The notes under the pieces are model-generated. The model was given only the letters and a program-made list of their open reading frames with translations. It did not search any database and was not told the DNA's origin. From Bacillaceae bacterium (lineage in GTDB: Bacteria > Bacillota > Bacilli > JACDOE01), in NCBI GenBank assembly GCA_017656255.1, contig JACDOE010000012.1:1-64000 (forward strand): a stretch of 64,000 nucleotides of DNA, read 5' to 3'. The position numbers and the translations under genes were made by a program. Below, piece after piece: positions 1 through 8,835 of the stretch (the first letter of the stretch is position 1; every line of letters starts with the position of its first letter).

Positions 1-311
1 AAAATGGCTCCCTTTTTTATAGATTTCTTTTTACACAATTATATGGACTTAACTTCATATTATTTATTTGGTGGGGACAAGAAATTCGAATAAAGTTCCA
101 ATAGTTAGATGAACGTATCAGGTTTATTTTCTATGGAAGATAAGTAGGGTTGGTTTGTTGAATATCACCCCGATAATAAGTTATCTACCTGACAAATATT
201 ATTGATGCATTAACCGGTTACAAACATTCCCTCCAGTATGTTTGTAACAAACTGCCCAAGTTGTGAGCAAACCCGAGAACAAGCAATAAGGTCTTGTAGG
301 AGGGGATAAAT
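1..311. other. Intergenic, AT-rich, with repeat copies
   Basis: No convincing gene lies here. Bases 1-27 (AAAATGGCTCCC followed by a T run and TATAGA) recur at 1240-1265. A perfect 11-bp hairpin (GTTACAAACAT / ATGTTTGTAAC, 217-227 and 238-248) precedes the first gene and recurs, slightly degraded, behind it. The pairing of repeats on both sides suggests that the following gene is one unit of a former or continuing duplication extending left of the window. Confidence 0.6.
217..248. repeat. Hairpin repeat, copy 1
   Basis: Inverted repeat with 11-bp arms GTTACAAACAT (217-227) and ATGTTTGTAAC (238-248) around a 10-base loop. A second copy with one mismatch lies at 1165-1196 and a related hairpin at 20555-20586. 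No T run follows, so it is not an ordinary terminator; an operator or a mobile repeat is possible. Confidence 0.7.
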
Positions 312-1109
312 TTGTTAGATAAAGAGAAATTAAAAAAATTAGGTGAAGAGCATAAAGAACTTTTAAAAGAAGACATTTCTCAAATTGAACAAAATCAAGT
401 ACTGAAAAAATTTATGAGTTTAGCTTCGGCCTCTGTATCTTCAAAATTTGAAGTTATAGCTATAGTCGATTATCTACTCTATTCCAACCCCATCAATTCA
501 AAAATACACTTTTATTATTCGGCGAAAATAAGAGAAAGGCTCCTTCATTGGTATGATCATCCTGACCGGGGCATCTCGGTCGATCATTCCTTTGTCGGAT
601 CGGGGCAGTTTGACGACATCTATAAAGCACTGATTAGTGACCATGAAACATTGATACAAAGCTATGCCCGTTTAATAGGGGGAAGGCCCGAAGCAGAGAA
701 AGAACATGGCACGACACTGGGAATCAATCTGGATCACGTGTTAAAGTACTTGATTTTGGACGAGAATGACAAAGCAGAACCTCATGTGAAGACATTAGGG
801 GAAATCAAAGAACAAAAACAAGTCAAACCTTACGTTGGACAAATCATAGCCCTCCAGGGCATATTCGAGGGGGATCAAGCCATATTCCACGAGGGTCTGC
901 AACGCATGATCGAGAGGCACCGGAAACGAAGAGAATATAAACTGACGCCGCTGGAACAATTCAGTATTCCGATTGTGGGGATGGCAAAGTTAGGGATGAG
1001 AAAAGGATTGGCTATAGGTATTGATGATCCCCTTTTACCCGAAGAAATGCTGCAAAAGCACGATATCGATTATCCGGAACTGGCGTTGTTAAAAAGATTT
1101 GAATGCTAA
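312..1109 (+). CDS. Imm49-like immunity protein
   Basis: A 265-residue soluble protein without signal peptide or membrane segment. The start is a TTG placed 6 bases after TAGGAGGGG (297-305). The C-terminal third (leucine/alanine-rich helix, then GMRKGLAIGIDDPLLPEEML near residues 225-250) resembles the end of the Imm49 family, which protects cells against polymorphic toxins delivered by neighbours. Assignment rests on this pattern only, so the family is probable, not proven. No toxin gene is adjacent; the gene stands alone with its own terminator at 1116-1142 and is flanked by hairpin and direct repeats, as expected of an orphan immunity gene kept in a duplicated array. Codon use is more AT-rich than in the efflux genes that follow, which hints at acquisition. 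Confidence 0.6.
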   Translation: MLDKEKLKKLGEEHKELLKEDISQIEQNQVLKKFMSLASASVSSKFEVIAIVDYLLYSNPINSKIHFYYSAKIRERLLHWYDHPDRGISVDHSFVGSGQFDDIYKALISDHETLIQSYARLIGGRPEAEKEHGTTLGINLDHVLKYLILDENDKAEPHVKTLGEIKEQKQVKPYVGQIIALQGIFEGDQAIFHEGLQRMIERHRKRREYKLTPLEQFSIPIVGMAKLGMRKGLAIGIDDPLLPEEMLQKHDIDYPELALLKRFEC

Positions 1110-1115
1110 TAGAAG

Positions 1116-1142
1116 AGCCACCTGTTAAATGGGTGGCTTTTT
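1116..1142 (+). terminator. Intrinsic terminator of the Imm49-like gene
   Basis: A 7-bp stem AGCCACC (1116-1122) / GGTGGCT (1132-1138) is followed by a short T run. It begins just after the stop codon. Confidence 0.8.
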
Positions 1143-1164
1143 CAGTTAATATCAGCCATCATAT

Positions 1165-1196
1165 GTTACACACATTCTTACCGGTATGTTTGTAAC
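1165..1196. repeat. Hairpin repeat, copy 2
   Basis: GTTACACACAT (1165-1175) and ATGTTTGTAAC (1186-1196) pair with one mismatch. It matches copy 1 at 217-248 in arm sequence and loop length. Together with the direct repeat at 1240-1265 it brackets the Imm49-like gene. Confidence 0.65.
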
Positions 1197-1239
1197 AAAA
1201 CGGATCATAGATTTAAGAACATTCTAACTGAGGGATTTG

Positions 1240-1265
1240 AAAATGGCTCCCTTTTTATAGACTTT
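1240..1265. repeat. Direct repeat of window start
   Basis: AAAATGGCTCCC, a T run and TATAGACTT repeat bases 1-27 nearly exactly. No coding potential is seen. Confidence 0.6.
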
Positions 1266-1351
1266 ATTCTTTTCAGACTTATCCGAAAGGTGTCCTCAAC
1301 CCTTCTTATTCCTTTTTCACCCAAAAAACATAAAAAATTTACCCTCACACA

Positions 1352-1405
1352 TTGACAATGCCCATGTCCCACCAGTATGATTTTATTGTTAACAACATCG
1401 TTAAC
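1352..1405 (+). promoter_or_regulatory. Promoter and GTTAAC operator of efflux operon
   Basis: TTGACA (1352-1357), an 18-base spacer and TATGAT (1376-1381) form a strong SigA promoter. Directly downstream, two palindromic GTTAAC boxes (1388-1393 and 1400-1405) are 6 bases apart, the first inside the longer palindrome TTGTTAACAA (1387-1396). This is where a repressor would sit, most simply the GbsR/MarR protein encoded next. Confidence 0.7.
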
Positions 1406-1451
1406 GTTCTTAATACAAACAAAAATCCATAAAAGGAGTCCAATAAATCCT

Positions 1452-1946
1452 ATGAGTCAAAATTCAAAGGCATTACAGGAATACGTCAGTAACCAGCTGG
1501 CACTCATGTTTGAGAAAAATGGCGCCAGCGCGCTGGCAGGCCGGATTTTTTCCGAATTACTCTTTTCCTCTGATCCCATGAGCCTGCAGGATCTGGCCGA
1601 TCAGCTGGAAGTCAGCAAGGCCGCCGTCAGCGTTCAGGTTCGCAGCCTGCACCAGACCGGCCTGTGCCAGAAAATGGCCAGAAGCCAGGACCGCCGGGAT
1701 TACTACCAGATCTCGGACGATTTCGTCATGCATATCATGCAGTCCCATACCCGTTCCATGAACGAATTCCATTCATTCCTCAAAGAAGCCCTGAGGCAAT
1801 CCACCATACAACAGCCCAACGATCGGACCGCCATCCGAAGACTCAAAGAACTGCTCGCTCTGCATGAGCTGCTTTTTGAACGGTTGGACGGCCTCGAACA
1901 GGAATGGGAACAACGAAGAAAAAAACTGCTGGAAGAGGAATCCTGA
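1452..1946 (+). CDS. GbsR/MarR family transcriptional regulator
   Basis: A 164-residue winged-helix regulator. The ATG at 1452 follows AAAAGGAGT; an in-frame upstream ATG at 1377 lies inside the promoter -10 box and cannot be used. Residues about 15-80 contain the DNA-binding domain (GASALAGRIFSELLFS, then SLQDLADQLEVSKAAVSVQV as recognition helices and RDRRDYY-type wing), followed by a charged helical C-terminus for dimerisation. This arrangement is typical of the GbsR/OpcR group of the MarR superfamily. It is the first gene before an RND pump and 61 bases upstream of it, so it probably controls the pump and itself through the GTTAAC palindromes behind the promoter. The inducer is unknown. 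Confidence 0.85.
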   Translation: MSQNSKALQEYVSNQLALMFEKNGASALAGRIFSELLFSSDPMSLQDLADQLEVSKAAVSVQVRSLHQTGLCQKMARSQDRRDYYQISDDFVMHIMQSHTRSMNEFHSFLKEALRQSTIQQPNDRTAIRRLKELLALHELLFERLDGLEQEWEQRRKKLLEEES

Positions 1947-2007
1947 AACCCGTAAACCTTCCGTTTCGTAATAAGACAAGAATCCAGATGATGAAGGAGA
2001 GTCGGAG

Positions 2008-3336
2008 ATGAAGCGCAACATAAAAAGTCTTTCCCTGATTGGAATCATATCCATTTTACTTTTCACCGCCTGCAGCCAGTCGCAGGAAACAGGCGCCACA
2101 CCCGAAGAGGAAAAATACGTCCCGGTCACCACAGCGGAGGTCCAGAAAGGAAGCATCGTGGAAACCACCCGCCTGTCCGCCAAACTCGAACCCGTCGAAC
2201 AGGCATCCCTCGCCCCTATGGTGTCCGGCAAAGTGGAAGACATATTCGTCGAAATCGGCGACAAAGTTGAAAAAGGACAAAAGCTGGTCGCCCTCGATAA
2301 AGATAACATTCAAAATCAGGTAAACAACGCCCGCGCCAGCCTTCAGGTAGCCCAGGCAGGTTACCAGCAGTCCCTCGAAAGTGCCAAACAGCGGGTCATC
2401 CAGGCACAGACCAACTATGCCACCGCCAAACAGGCCTATGAAGATGCCAAACGCAATGCAGAACGGATGCAACAGCTCTATGAAGCCGAAGCCATCTCCA
2501 GGCAGCAGTGGGAACAGGCCCAGACCCAGCTCACCCAGGCGGAAAGCCGCTATCTGCAGGCCAAACAGGAGTATGAACACGTCTTCGGCACTCAGCCCAC
2601 TCCGGATACCGGCAACAGTAACATTAACCCGGCTGAACTGGCTCCCACCCTGGAATCCGTCCGGATGTCGGCCGCCCAGGTGGAACAGGCCAGAGCCCAG
2701 CTGCAAAGTGCGATGAATCAGCTGGAGCAGACCGTGCTGACCTCCCCCATTACCGGTGAGGTGGCCAACGTCGATGTCCATGCCGGCGAAATCGCTTCTC
2801 CGCAGATGCCTATTATGTATGTCGTCAATCTCGATCAAATGATCATCCGCCTGAACGTGCCGGAAAGCCTGATTGGAAACATCCGGCAGGGTCAGGAAAT
2901 CGACGTGGACATTCCGACCCTGAATCAGACCGTCAAGGGAAAAGTGACGGCAGTCAGCGCCGCAGCCGATCCGAACACCCTGACCTTTCCGGTCAAAATC
3001 CAGATCGACAACCCGGATCATACACTGAAAGGCGGCATGATTGCCCGCGTCTCGTTAAAACAGAAATCCAGTGAAAATACACTGACCATCCCCACTTCCG
3101 CCCTGCTTGAAAACAACGGTCTTTACCGTGTTTTCGTCGTGACCGATAAAGACGGAAAAAAAGTAGCGGAAGAACGAATCGTGCAGAGGGGAATCCTGAC
3201 CAGCGATAAAGTTGAAATCACCGACGGCCTTGAGGAAGGCGAACAGGTTGTCGTCAAAGGGAAAAACCTTTTAAGTGACGGTGCCACCGTTAAAATCGTT
3301 ACCGATCAACCGACTCAGGACGGTGACAGTCAATGA
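2008..3336 (+). CDS. RND efflux periplasmic-type adaptor lipoprotein
   Basis: A 442-residue HlyD/AcrA-type adaptor. The signal peptide ends in the lipobox LLFTAC, so the protein is anchored outside the membrane. Residues about 45-95 form the first half of the biotinyl-lipoyl domain (GKVEDIFVEIGDKVEKGQKL), 100-240 a long glutamine/alanine-rich coiled coil, 245-270 the second lipoyl half (VLTSPITGEVANVDVHAGE), then beta-barrel and membrane-proximal domains. The start has GGAGAGTCGGAG upstream. The stop overlaps the start of the transporter gene by 4 bases, so both are translated together. It would couple the transporter to the cell envelope and make a two-part pump without an outer-membrane channel, as in Gram-positive relatives. 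Confidence 0.93.
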   Translation: MKRNIKSLSLIGIISILLFTACSQSQETGATPEEEKYVPVTTAEVQKGSIVETTRLSAKLEPVEQASLAPMVSGKVEDIFVEIGDKVEKGQKLVALDKDNIQNQVNNARASLQVAQAGYQQSLESAKQRVIQAQTNYATAKQAYEDAKRNAERMQQLYEAEAISRQQWEQAQTQLTQAESRYLQAKQEYEHVFGTQPTPDTGNSNINPAELAPTLESVRMSAAQVEQARAQLQSAMNQLEQTVLTSPITGEVANVDVHAGEIASPQMPIMYVVNLDQMIIRLNVPESLIGNIRQGQEIDVDIPTLNQTVKGKVTAVSAAADPNTLTFPVKIQIDNPDHTLKGGMIARVSLKQKSSENTLTIPTSALLENNGLYRVFVVTDKDGKKVAEERIVQRGILTSDKVEITDGLEEGEQVVVKGKNLLSDGATVKIVTDQPTQDGDSQ

Positions 3337-6300
3337 AACTGACCAACTTCTCTGTCGAACGTCCGGTCACCACCATGATGTTTATGCTGGCCCTGGTGAT
3401 TCTGGGCGCCATATCGCTGAGCAAACTGACGCTAGATCTCTATCCCAAATTAAATTTTCCCATCGCCGTGGTGGCCACCAGCTACGAAGGGGCTGCCCCC
3501 AAAGAAGTGGAAAACCTGGTCACCCGTCCCATGGAAGAAGTGATGGGAACCGTCCCCGGTGTTAAAAACATTCAATCCAATTCCGCACCGGGAGCGTCTC
3601 AGGTCATCGTCGAGTTTGAATTCGGCACCGACATGGATTTCGCCACCCTCGACATGCGGGAAAAAGTGGACCTGATCCGGGAAGCCCTGCCTGATGGGGC
3701 CAATGATCCCAGGGTCCTCAAACTGGATCCCAACTCCATGCCGATCATGTGGCTCGCCCTCGGCGGTGAAGATGTCGTGGAAATGAAACGGCTGGCCGAA
3801 GAAGACATCCAGCCCGCCCTGGAAAAAATCAACGGTGTCGCCTCCGTCAACATTGTCGGCGGGAAAACCCGTGAAGTCCAGGTGCAGGTGGACCCGATTC
3901 GCCTTCAGGCCCATGGCCTCTCCGTCGGCCAGGTCGTTCAGGCCATCCAGGGAGAAAATATCGCGGCCAGTGCCGGTGCCATCCGCAAAGGGCAGCAGGA
4001 TCTGTTGCTCCGGGTGGACAACGAATTTGATTCCGTCGATGAAATCGAAGAGATCCTGATTCCGCTTCCCCGCGGGGGACATGTCAAAGTATCAGATGTT
4101 GCCGAAGTAGAAGATACTTTTAAAGAAGTGACGCAACTCAGCTATCTGGATGGAAACCCAAGTGTCACGCTGGAAATTTTAAAACAGACGGACGCCAACA
4201 CAGTGGAAGTGTCCAACCAGGTCAAAGAAGCACTCGAAGACGTCAAACAGAAACTTCCGGAAGGGGTCGCCATCAAAGAGGTTTTTGACCAGGCCAAATT
4301 CATCAACGATTCCATTTATAATATGCGAAATAACATGTTGATCGGAGCCGTTTTCTCCGTCCTGGTCCTGTATGCTTTTCTGGGGTCGGTCCGTAGCACC
4401 ATGGTCATCAGTCTGGCCATGCCGATCGCCATTATCGGGGCTTTTACCATGCTCTATTTTGCAGACCAGACCTTAAATATTCTCACGCTCGGTGGTCTGG
4501 CGCTGGGAATCGGCATGATGGTGGACAGTGCCATCGTGGTCCTGGAAAGTATTTTCCGATACCGGCAACAGGGCTATTCCATGCTCGAAGCAGCTAAACA
4601 GGGAACAGAAGAGGTCGGGACTGCTGTTATCGCCGCCTCTCTGACCACCGTCGCCGTATTTATGCCGATCGTGTTCGTGGAAGGGATTGCGGCCATGTTC
4701 TTTAAACCCATGGCGCTGGCCGTCTCCTTTTCGCTGATCGCATCGCTGATCGTGGCCATCACCCTGGTTCCCATGCTTTCATCCAAGCTGTTGCATAAAG
4801 TGGAAGCGGGAGAAGAAGGCATGGTCAAAATGCAAAACATCGTGGCCCGTTCCCTGACCCGTTTGAACCATCATTACGGAAAATTGCTCAACTGGGCCCT
4901 CGGCCACCGCAAGACGATTGTATTCGGAACCATTGGCCTGTTGATTCTCTCTTTAGCTCTGGTGCCGTTGATCGGAGCCGAGTTTACCCCGGAAATGGAC
5001 CAGGGTATCATCATCGTGGATGTTGAATTGCCCACCGGTTCTCAATTGGAAGAAACGGAAGAAGTGGTCAGCCGCATCGAACAGATGGCACTTCAAATTC
5101 CGGAAGTACAGCTCATCTCCTCCAATGTGGGAAGCCCGGGAGGATTCAGCTTCGATCAAGTGGCGACCACCGAGTTTGCCCAGATGTTTATCAGGTTGAC
5201 TCCCGTTTCGGAACGGGATCGCAGCATCTATGACATCGTGGCTCAACTCCGTGAAGGGGTCAAGGATATTCCCGGTGCAGACATCACCGTCGACAATCTC
5301 GACAATTCCGGCGGACCGCCTAACGCGCCGCTCGAAGTCAGCATCCAGGGGGATGATCTGGACACCCTGAAAGAGCTGGGAGATATCGTTGCGGAAGAAG
5401 TGAGAAAAGTCCCGGGCGCCGTTGAAGTGGAAACCAGTTTCGGAGACGGGCGTCCCGAGATGAACCTGACGGTAGATCGGGAAACAGCGGCATTTTACGG
5501 CATCAACACGTCACAGGTGATCTCCACCGTCCGTGCGGCGTTTGACGGGCAACTGTCCACCCGGATGAAAACCGGGGACACCGAGGTTGACGTGACGGTT
5601 ATCCTGCCCGAAAACTACCGGGAAAACATTCAAAACTTAAAAGAACTGATGATCGCCTCCCCCACCGGGGCACTGATTCCCATCACCCAGATTGCGGAAT
5701 TCCACGAAGAACTGGGACCCGACATGATCAAACGCCGCAATCAATCCCGGGAAGTTCTGGTCTCCGGCGATATCCAGGGAAGGGACTTGAACAGCGTCAT
5801 CACCGATATTAAAGAGAGACTGAAAGGGATCTCTATCCCGGACGGCTATACCATTGATTACGGCGGCCTGAGTAAAGAAATGGCGGAATCATTCAGCAGC
5901 CTGACACTGGCGCTGGTCCTGGCCATCGTGCTGGTCTATATGATCATGGCCTCCCAGTTTGAATCGCTGCTCTATCCGTTCATCATCATGTTCAGTCTGC
6001 CGCCGACTCTGATCGGGGTGATCGTGGGACTCGCCCTGACCGGCCGCGCCCTGAGTGTCCCGGCCTTTATCGGGATGATTATTCTGGCAGGGGTCGTGGT
6101 CAACAATGCCATCGTTCTGGTGGATTACATTAATACCCTGCGCAAACAGGGCATGTCCCGCGATGAAGCGATTAAAAAAGCTGGTCCGGTCCGGTTGCGG
6201 CCGATCCTGATGACCGCCCTGACCACCATACTGGCCCTGATCCCGATGACCCTGGGAATCGGTGAAGGTTCGGAAGCCCAGGCACCGCTTGCAACGGTCG

Positions 6301-6458
6301 TCGTATTCGGACTGTCTTTTTCCACCCTGATTACTCTGGTCCTCGTCCCCGTCATCTACACCATTCTCGATGACCTTGGCCAGAAAACCAGGCGTTTCTT
6401 CCGGCGTATCCTATCAGGAAAAAGTGGAAAAAATGTCGGTAAAGAGCAAACGGTGTAA
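3333..6458 (+). CDS. RND family efflux transporter (AcrB/SwrC-like)
   Basis: A 1041-residue inner-membrane proton/drug antiporter of the HAE1 type. Two repeats are visible, each with one N-terminal membrane helix, a large extracytoplasmic porter region and a cluster of five to six helices (about residues 330-490 and 850-1020). GIGMMVDSAIVVLE in the fourth helix region and the matching GVVVNNAIVLVDYI in the second half are family hallmarks; the aspartate of MVDS is the predicted proton relay. The closest familiar Gram-positive example is SwrC/YerP, which exports surfactin-like lipopeptides in Bacillus, but the substrate here cannot be read from sequence. Ends shortly before a terminator at 6476-6520. 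Confidence 0.95.
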   Translation: MKLTNFSVERPVTTMMFMLALVILGAISLSKLTLDLYPKLNFPIAVVATSYEGAAPKEVENLVTRPMEEVMGTVPGVKNIQSNSAPGASQVIVEFEFGTDMDFATLDMREKVDLIREALPDGANDPRVLKLDPNSMPIMWLALGGEDVVEMKRLAEEDIQPALEKINGVASVNIVGGKTREVQVQVDPIRLQAHGLSVGQVVQAIQGENIAASAGAIRKGQQDLLLRVDNEFDSVDEIEEILIPLPRGGHVKVSDVAEVEDTFKEVTQLSYLDGNPSVTLEILKQTDANTVEVSNQVKEALEDVKQKLPEGVAIKEVFDQAKFINDSIYNMRNNMLIGAVFSVLVLYAFLGSVRSTMVISLAMPIAIIGAFTMLYFADQTLNILTLGGLALGIGMMVDSAIVVLESIFRYRQQGYSMLEAAKQGTEEVGTAVIAASLTTVAVFMPIVFVEGIAAMFFKPMALAVSFSLIASLIVAITLVPMLSSKLLHKVEAGEEGMVKMQNIVARSLTRLNHHYGKLLNWALGHRKTIVFGTIGLLILSLALVPLIGAEFTPEMDQGIIIVDVELPTGSQLEETEEVVSRIEQMALQIPEVQLISSNVGSPGGFSFDQVATTEFAQMFIRLTPVSERDRSIYDIVAQLREGVKDIPGADITVDNLDNSGGPPNAPLEVSIQGDDLDTLKELGDIVAEEVRKVPGAVEVETSFGDGRPEMNLTVDRETAAFYGINTSQVISTVRAAFDGQLSTRMKTGDTEVDVTVILPENYRENIQNLKELMIASPTGALIPITQIAEFHEELGPDMIKRRNQSREVLVSGDIQGRDLNSVITDIKERLKGISIPDGYTIDYGGLSKEMAESFSSLTLALVLAIVLVYMIMASQFESLLYPFIIMFSLPPTLIGVIVGLALTGRALSVPAFIGMIILAGVVVNNAIVLVDYINTLRKQGMSRDEAIKKAGPVRLRPILMTALTTILALIPMTLGIGEGSEAQAPLATVVVFGLSFSTLITLVLVPVIYTILDDLGQKTRRFFRRILSGKSGKNVGKEQTV

Positions 6459-6475
6459 ACTTAATGGTAAAATGG

Positions 6476-6520
6476 AAGGAGCACAGGCATTTTTTACAAA
6501 GTCCTCTGCTCCTTTCTTTA
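6476..6520 (+). terminator. Terminator of efflux operon
   Basis: AAGGAGCA (6476-6483) pairs with TGCTCCTT (6507-6514) around a 23-base loop and is followed by TCTTTAT. The T run is interrupted, so strength is uncertain. Confidence 0.6.
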
Positions 6521-6549
6521 TATCCCCCAAAAAGTCAGGGTGATTATAC

Positions 6550-7998
6550 ATGAACCACATTGATGTCGTCATTTCCATCATCGCCGGGATCCTGGTGCTA
6601 TCCACCTGGATCATCGGATTTTTAATCGTCCTGGAAAACAGACATCCGTCCAAAACCATAGCCTGGCTCACCGTCCTGATTGCGTTCCCCTTAATCGGCT
6701 TTATTTTCTATGTCATGCTGGGACGCAACGTACGAAAAGGCAGGCTGTTCGAACATAAATCGATGGACCGTACCGAAATGGAGACACTCTCGTCCATCGT
6801 CCAGTGGAAACTCAACAAGGGCCGAAAACAGCTGGAACCCGTGCTGAGCCCACACATGAGCAAACTGCGCAACCTGGTCTCCCAAAATTCCCGCGCGCCG
6901 CTCACCTCCAACAATGCAGCGGAAATCTATATCGACGGCGATCCTCATTTTGAGGCCCTGAAGGAAGCGCTGCAAAAAGCGACCCATCATATCCACATGG
7001 TCTATTACATTCTGCGCGATGATGAGGTCGGCAAGGATATTCAGGAAATCCTGATGCAAAAAGCCCGTGCCGGCGTCCGTGTCCGCGTATTGTATGACGG
7101 CGTGGGCAGTCACAAACTGAGTCGAAAATATGTGGAAGACTTGAAGGCAGCCGGCGTGGAAGTCGCCGTGTTTCTGCCGGTGGTCTTTCCCTATTTCAAC
7201 AGCAAAATCAATTATCGCAATCACCGTAAAATCGTGGTGGTGGACGGGAAAATCGGCTTCGTCGGCGGCATGAACATCGGTGATGAATACCGGGGACTGG
7301 GTCCGCTCGGCTACTGGCGCGACACCCATATGAAGGTGGAGGGCGAGGCCGTCTACCAGCTGCAGATGATCTTTATGAAAGACTGGTATGTCGCGACCAA
7401 TCAGTTTATCCAGGATCTGACCTATTTTCCGGAACAGGAGAAAATCGGCGATGAGCAGATTCAAATCGTCGCCAGCGGCCCGGACTCCGACTGGGAATTT
7501 ATCCTGCACACTTATTTTTTGATGATTACCAACGCCAAACACTATATTTATCTGACGTCACCCTATCTGATTCCCGATGAGAGCATCCTGACGGCGTTAA
7601 AGACGGCGGCCCTGAGCGGCGTGGACGTTCGCCTGATTCTCCCGTCTTATCCCGATCACAAGATTGTTTTCTGGGGTTCCCGGTCGTATTATGAAGAATT
7701 GCTCGAATCCGGCGTGAAAATTTTTGAATATGAAAAAGGGTTTGTCCACGCCAAGACCATTATTGTAGACGGCGAGATCGCGTCGCTGGGGACGGCCAAT
7801 ATGGATATGCGCAGTTTTGAGCATAATTTTGAAGTGAATGCGATTATTTATCAGGGCGAATCGATTGCCACGCTGGAAAAGAACTTTTTTGATGATCTGA
7901 TGAACTGTCGCCAGGTTTATTATAAGGAGATCAAAAACCGATCCCTCGGCCGTCGCATGAAGGAGTCGGGGGCACGCCTGCTGTCGCCGCTGTTGTAA
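6550..7998 (+). CDS. cls: Cardiolipin synthase
   Basis: A 482-residue membrane enzyme that joins two phosphatidylglycerols to give cardiolipin and glycerol. Two N-terminal membrane helices (residues about 5-25 and 37-57, PLDc_N type) precede two phospholipase-D catalytic motifs: NHRKIVVVDGKIGFVGGMN near residue 223 and VHAKTIIVDGEIASLGTANM near residue 398, each with the H-x-K-x4-D core. Length fits the family. It is transcribed alone, just after the efflux terminator. Its last 68 bases overlap the end of the convergent transposase-like gene. Confidence 0.95.
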   Translation: MNHIDVVISIIAGILVLSTWIIGFLIVLENRHPSKTIAWLTVLIAFPLIGFIFYVMLGRNVRKGRLFEHKSMDRTEMETLSSIVQWKLNKGRKQLEPVLSPHMSKLRNLVSQNSRAPLTSNNAAEIYIDGDPHFEALKEALQKATHHIHMVYYILRDDEVGKDIQEILMQKARAGVRVRVLYDGVGSHKLSRKYVEDLKAAGVEVAVFLPVVFPYFNSKINYRNHRKIVVVDGKIGFVGGMNIGDEYRGLGPLGYWRDTHMKVEGEAVYQLQMIFMKDWYVATNQFIQDLTYFPEQEKIGDEQIQIVASGPDSDWEFILHTYFLMITNAKHYIYLTSPYLIPDESILTALKTAALSGVDVRLILPSYPDHKIVFWGSRSYYEELLESGVKIFEYEKGFVHAKTIIVDGEIASLGTANMDMRSFEHNFEVNAIIYQGESIATLEKNFFDDLMNCRQVYYKEIKNRSLGRRMKESGARLLSPLL

Positions 7999-8593
7999 AT
8001 TGAGATGTGGCGGCAATGAGCAGGGGAAGGAATTGGGATTGGCGGTTAAATCGGTTGAACCAGTGAAAATAAAATTCGTCTATATAATTTTGAAAAGATG
8101 CTGGATGAATGCGGCGGTAGGTTGAACGAATGAACCTCGCCGCTTTTTTGATCATGATCCGGCGGGCGCGGGTGACGGCAGGGCTGGGATCGGTGTGAGA
8201 CTGAAACACGCCGGCGAGCAGGTGGGAACCATTTTCTTTTCGCATGGTGCGGCGGACGGCGTTAAGCATTCGCAGGGCGGTCCGGTAGTTGAGGCGGAGT
8301 GTGGTTGCCAGCCAGCGGGCGGAATAGGGCTGTCCGGAAGTGACGATGAAAAAGGTGAGAAACCAGTAATGGAGGGGCAGGCGGGTGCGGTGCATCACGG
8401 TTCCGGCTGTAAGCGATGTTTGCGATCGGCAGATGGCACATTCGTAGAGGTTGCGGGTTTTGATATAATAGTAGGCTGTGTGGTCGCAGTGGGGACACTG
8501 GAAGCCTTTGGGCCAGCGTCGGGAGAACAGAAATTTGCGGCAGGCTTTTTCGTCGGGAAAGCGGTTTTGAAATTCTTTTAGCGTCATGTTCAT
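7931..8593 (-). CDS. IS1595-type transposase derivative without DDE core
   Basis: A 220-residue protein. Residues about 10-105 match the N-terminus of IS1595/ISXO2 transposases: FPDEKACRKFLFSRRWPKGF, a zinc ribbon CPHC...CAIC, then SLTAGTVMHRTRLPLHYWF and a helical segment. Residues about 165-200 (ASFQNYIDEFYFHWFNR) match the very end of the catalytic domain. The DDE segment between them, normally well over 100 residues, is replaced by about 50 residues, so the protein cannot be an active transposase. The frame is nevertheless open, and its tail runs antisense into cls. Either an internally deleted remnant or a small protein that reuses the DNA-binding half. No clear terminal inverted repeats of an intact IS were found. 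Confidence 0.7.
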   Translation of the reverse strand: MNMTLKEFQNRFPDEKACRKFLFSRRWPKGFQCPHCDHTAYYYIKTRNLYECAICRSQTSLTAGTVMHRTRLPLHYWFLTFFIVTSGQPYSARWLATTLRLNYRTALRMLNAVRRTMRKENGSHLLAGVFQSHTDPSPAVTRARRIMIKKAARFIRSTYRRIHPASFQNYIDEFYFHWFNRFNRQSQFLPLLIAATSQFTTAATAGVPPTPSCDGRGIGF

Positions 8594-8692
8594 TTTAAAT
8601 CATCACCACCAGGAGAGTTTTGAGGTGATTTTTATTGTACACGAACAAACGTTCTAATTCTACAAAAAATTTTTTCTAATATTTGCGTTTAA

Positions 8693-8777
8693 TTTTTTCT
8701 GAGTTAAATGCAGATAACAGTCCATAACACTGAACTGATGGCTTTTTATCAGATATGTGTACTTAACTCAGGAAAAA
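8693..8777. repeat. 85-bp element with 15-bp inverted ends
   Basis: TTTTTTCTGAGTTAA (8693-8707) and TTAACTCAGGAAAAA (8763-8777) are inverted repeats matching at 14 of 15 positions, 55 bases apart. The interior has a smaller CTGAT/ATCAG hairpin and no ORF. It could be a miniature inverted-repeat element or a pair of operator half-sites; no convincing target duplication flanks it. The rest of the stretch 8594-8906 holds only the promoter of the following gene. Confidence 0.5.
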
Positions 8778-8835
8778 TATAATCCGAAACACGAAATTTT
8801 TTTCTGGAATGGATTTCTTCCCCCTCGCAAAACTT

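Noticed and set aside
2056-3021. Long minus-strand frame of 321 codons opposite the adaptor gene
   Set aside because: It is antisense to a clear HlyD/AcrA-type gene and has no family features; a by-product of codon bias.
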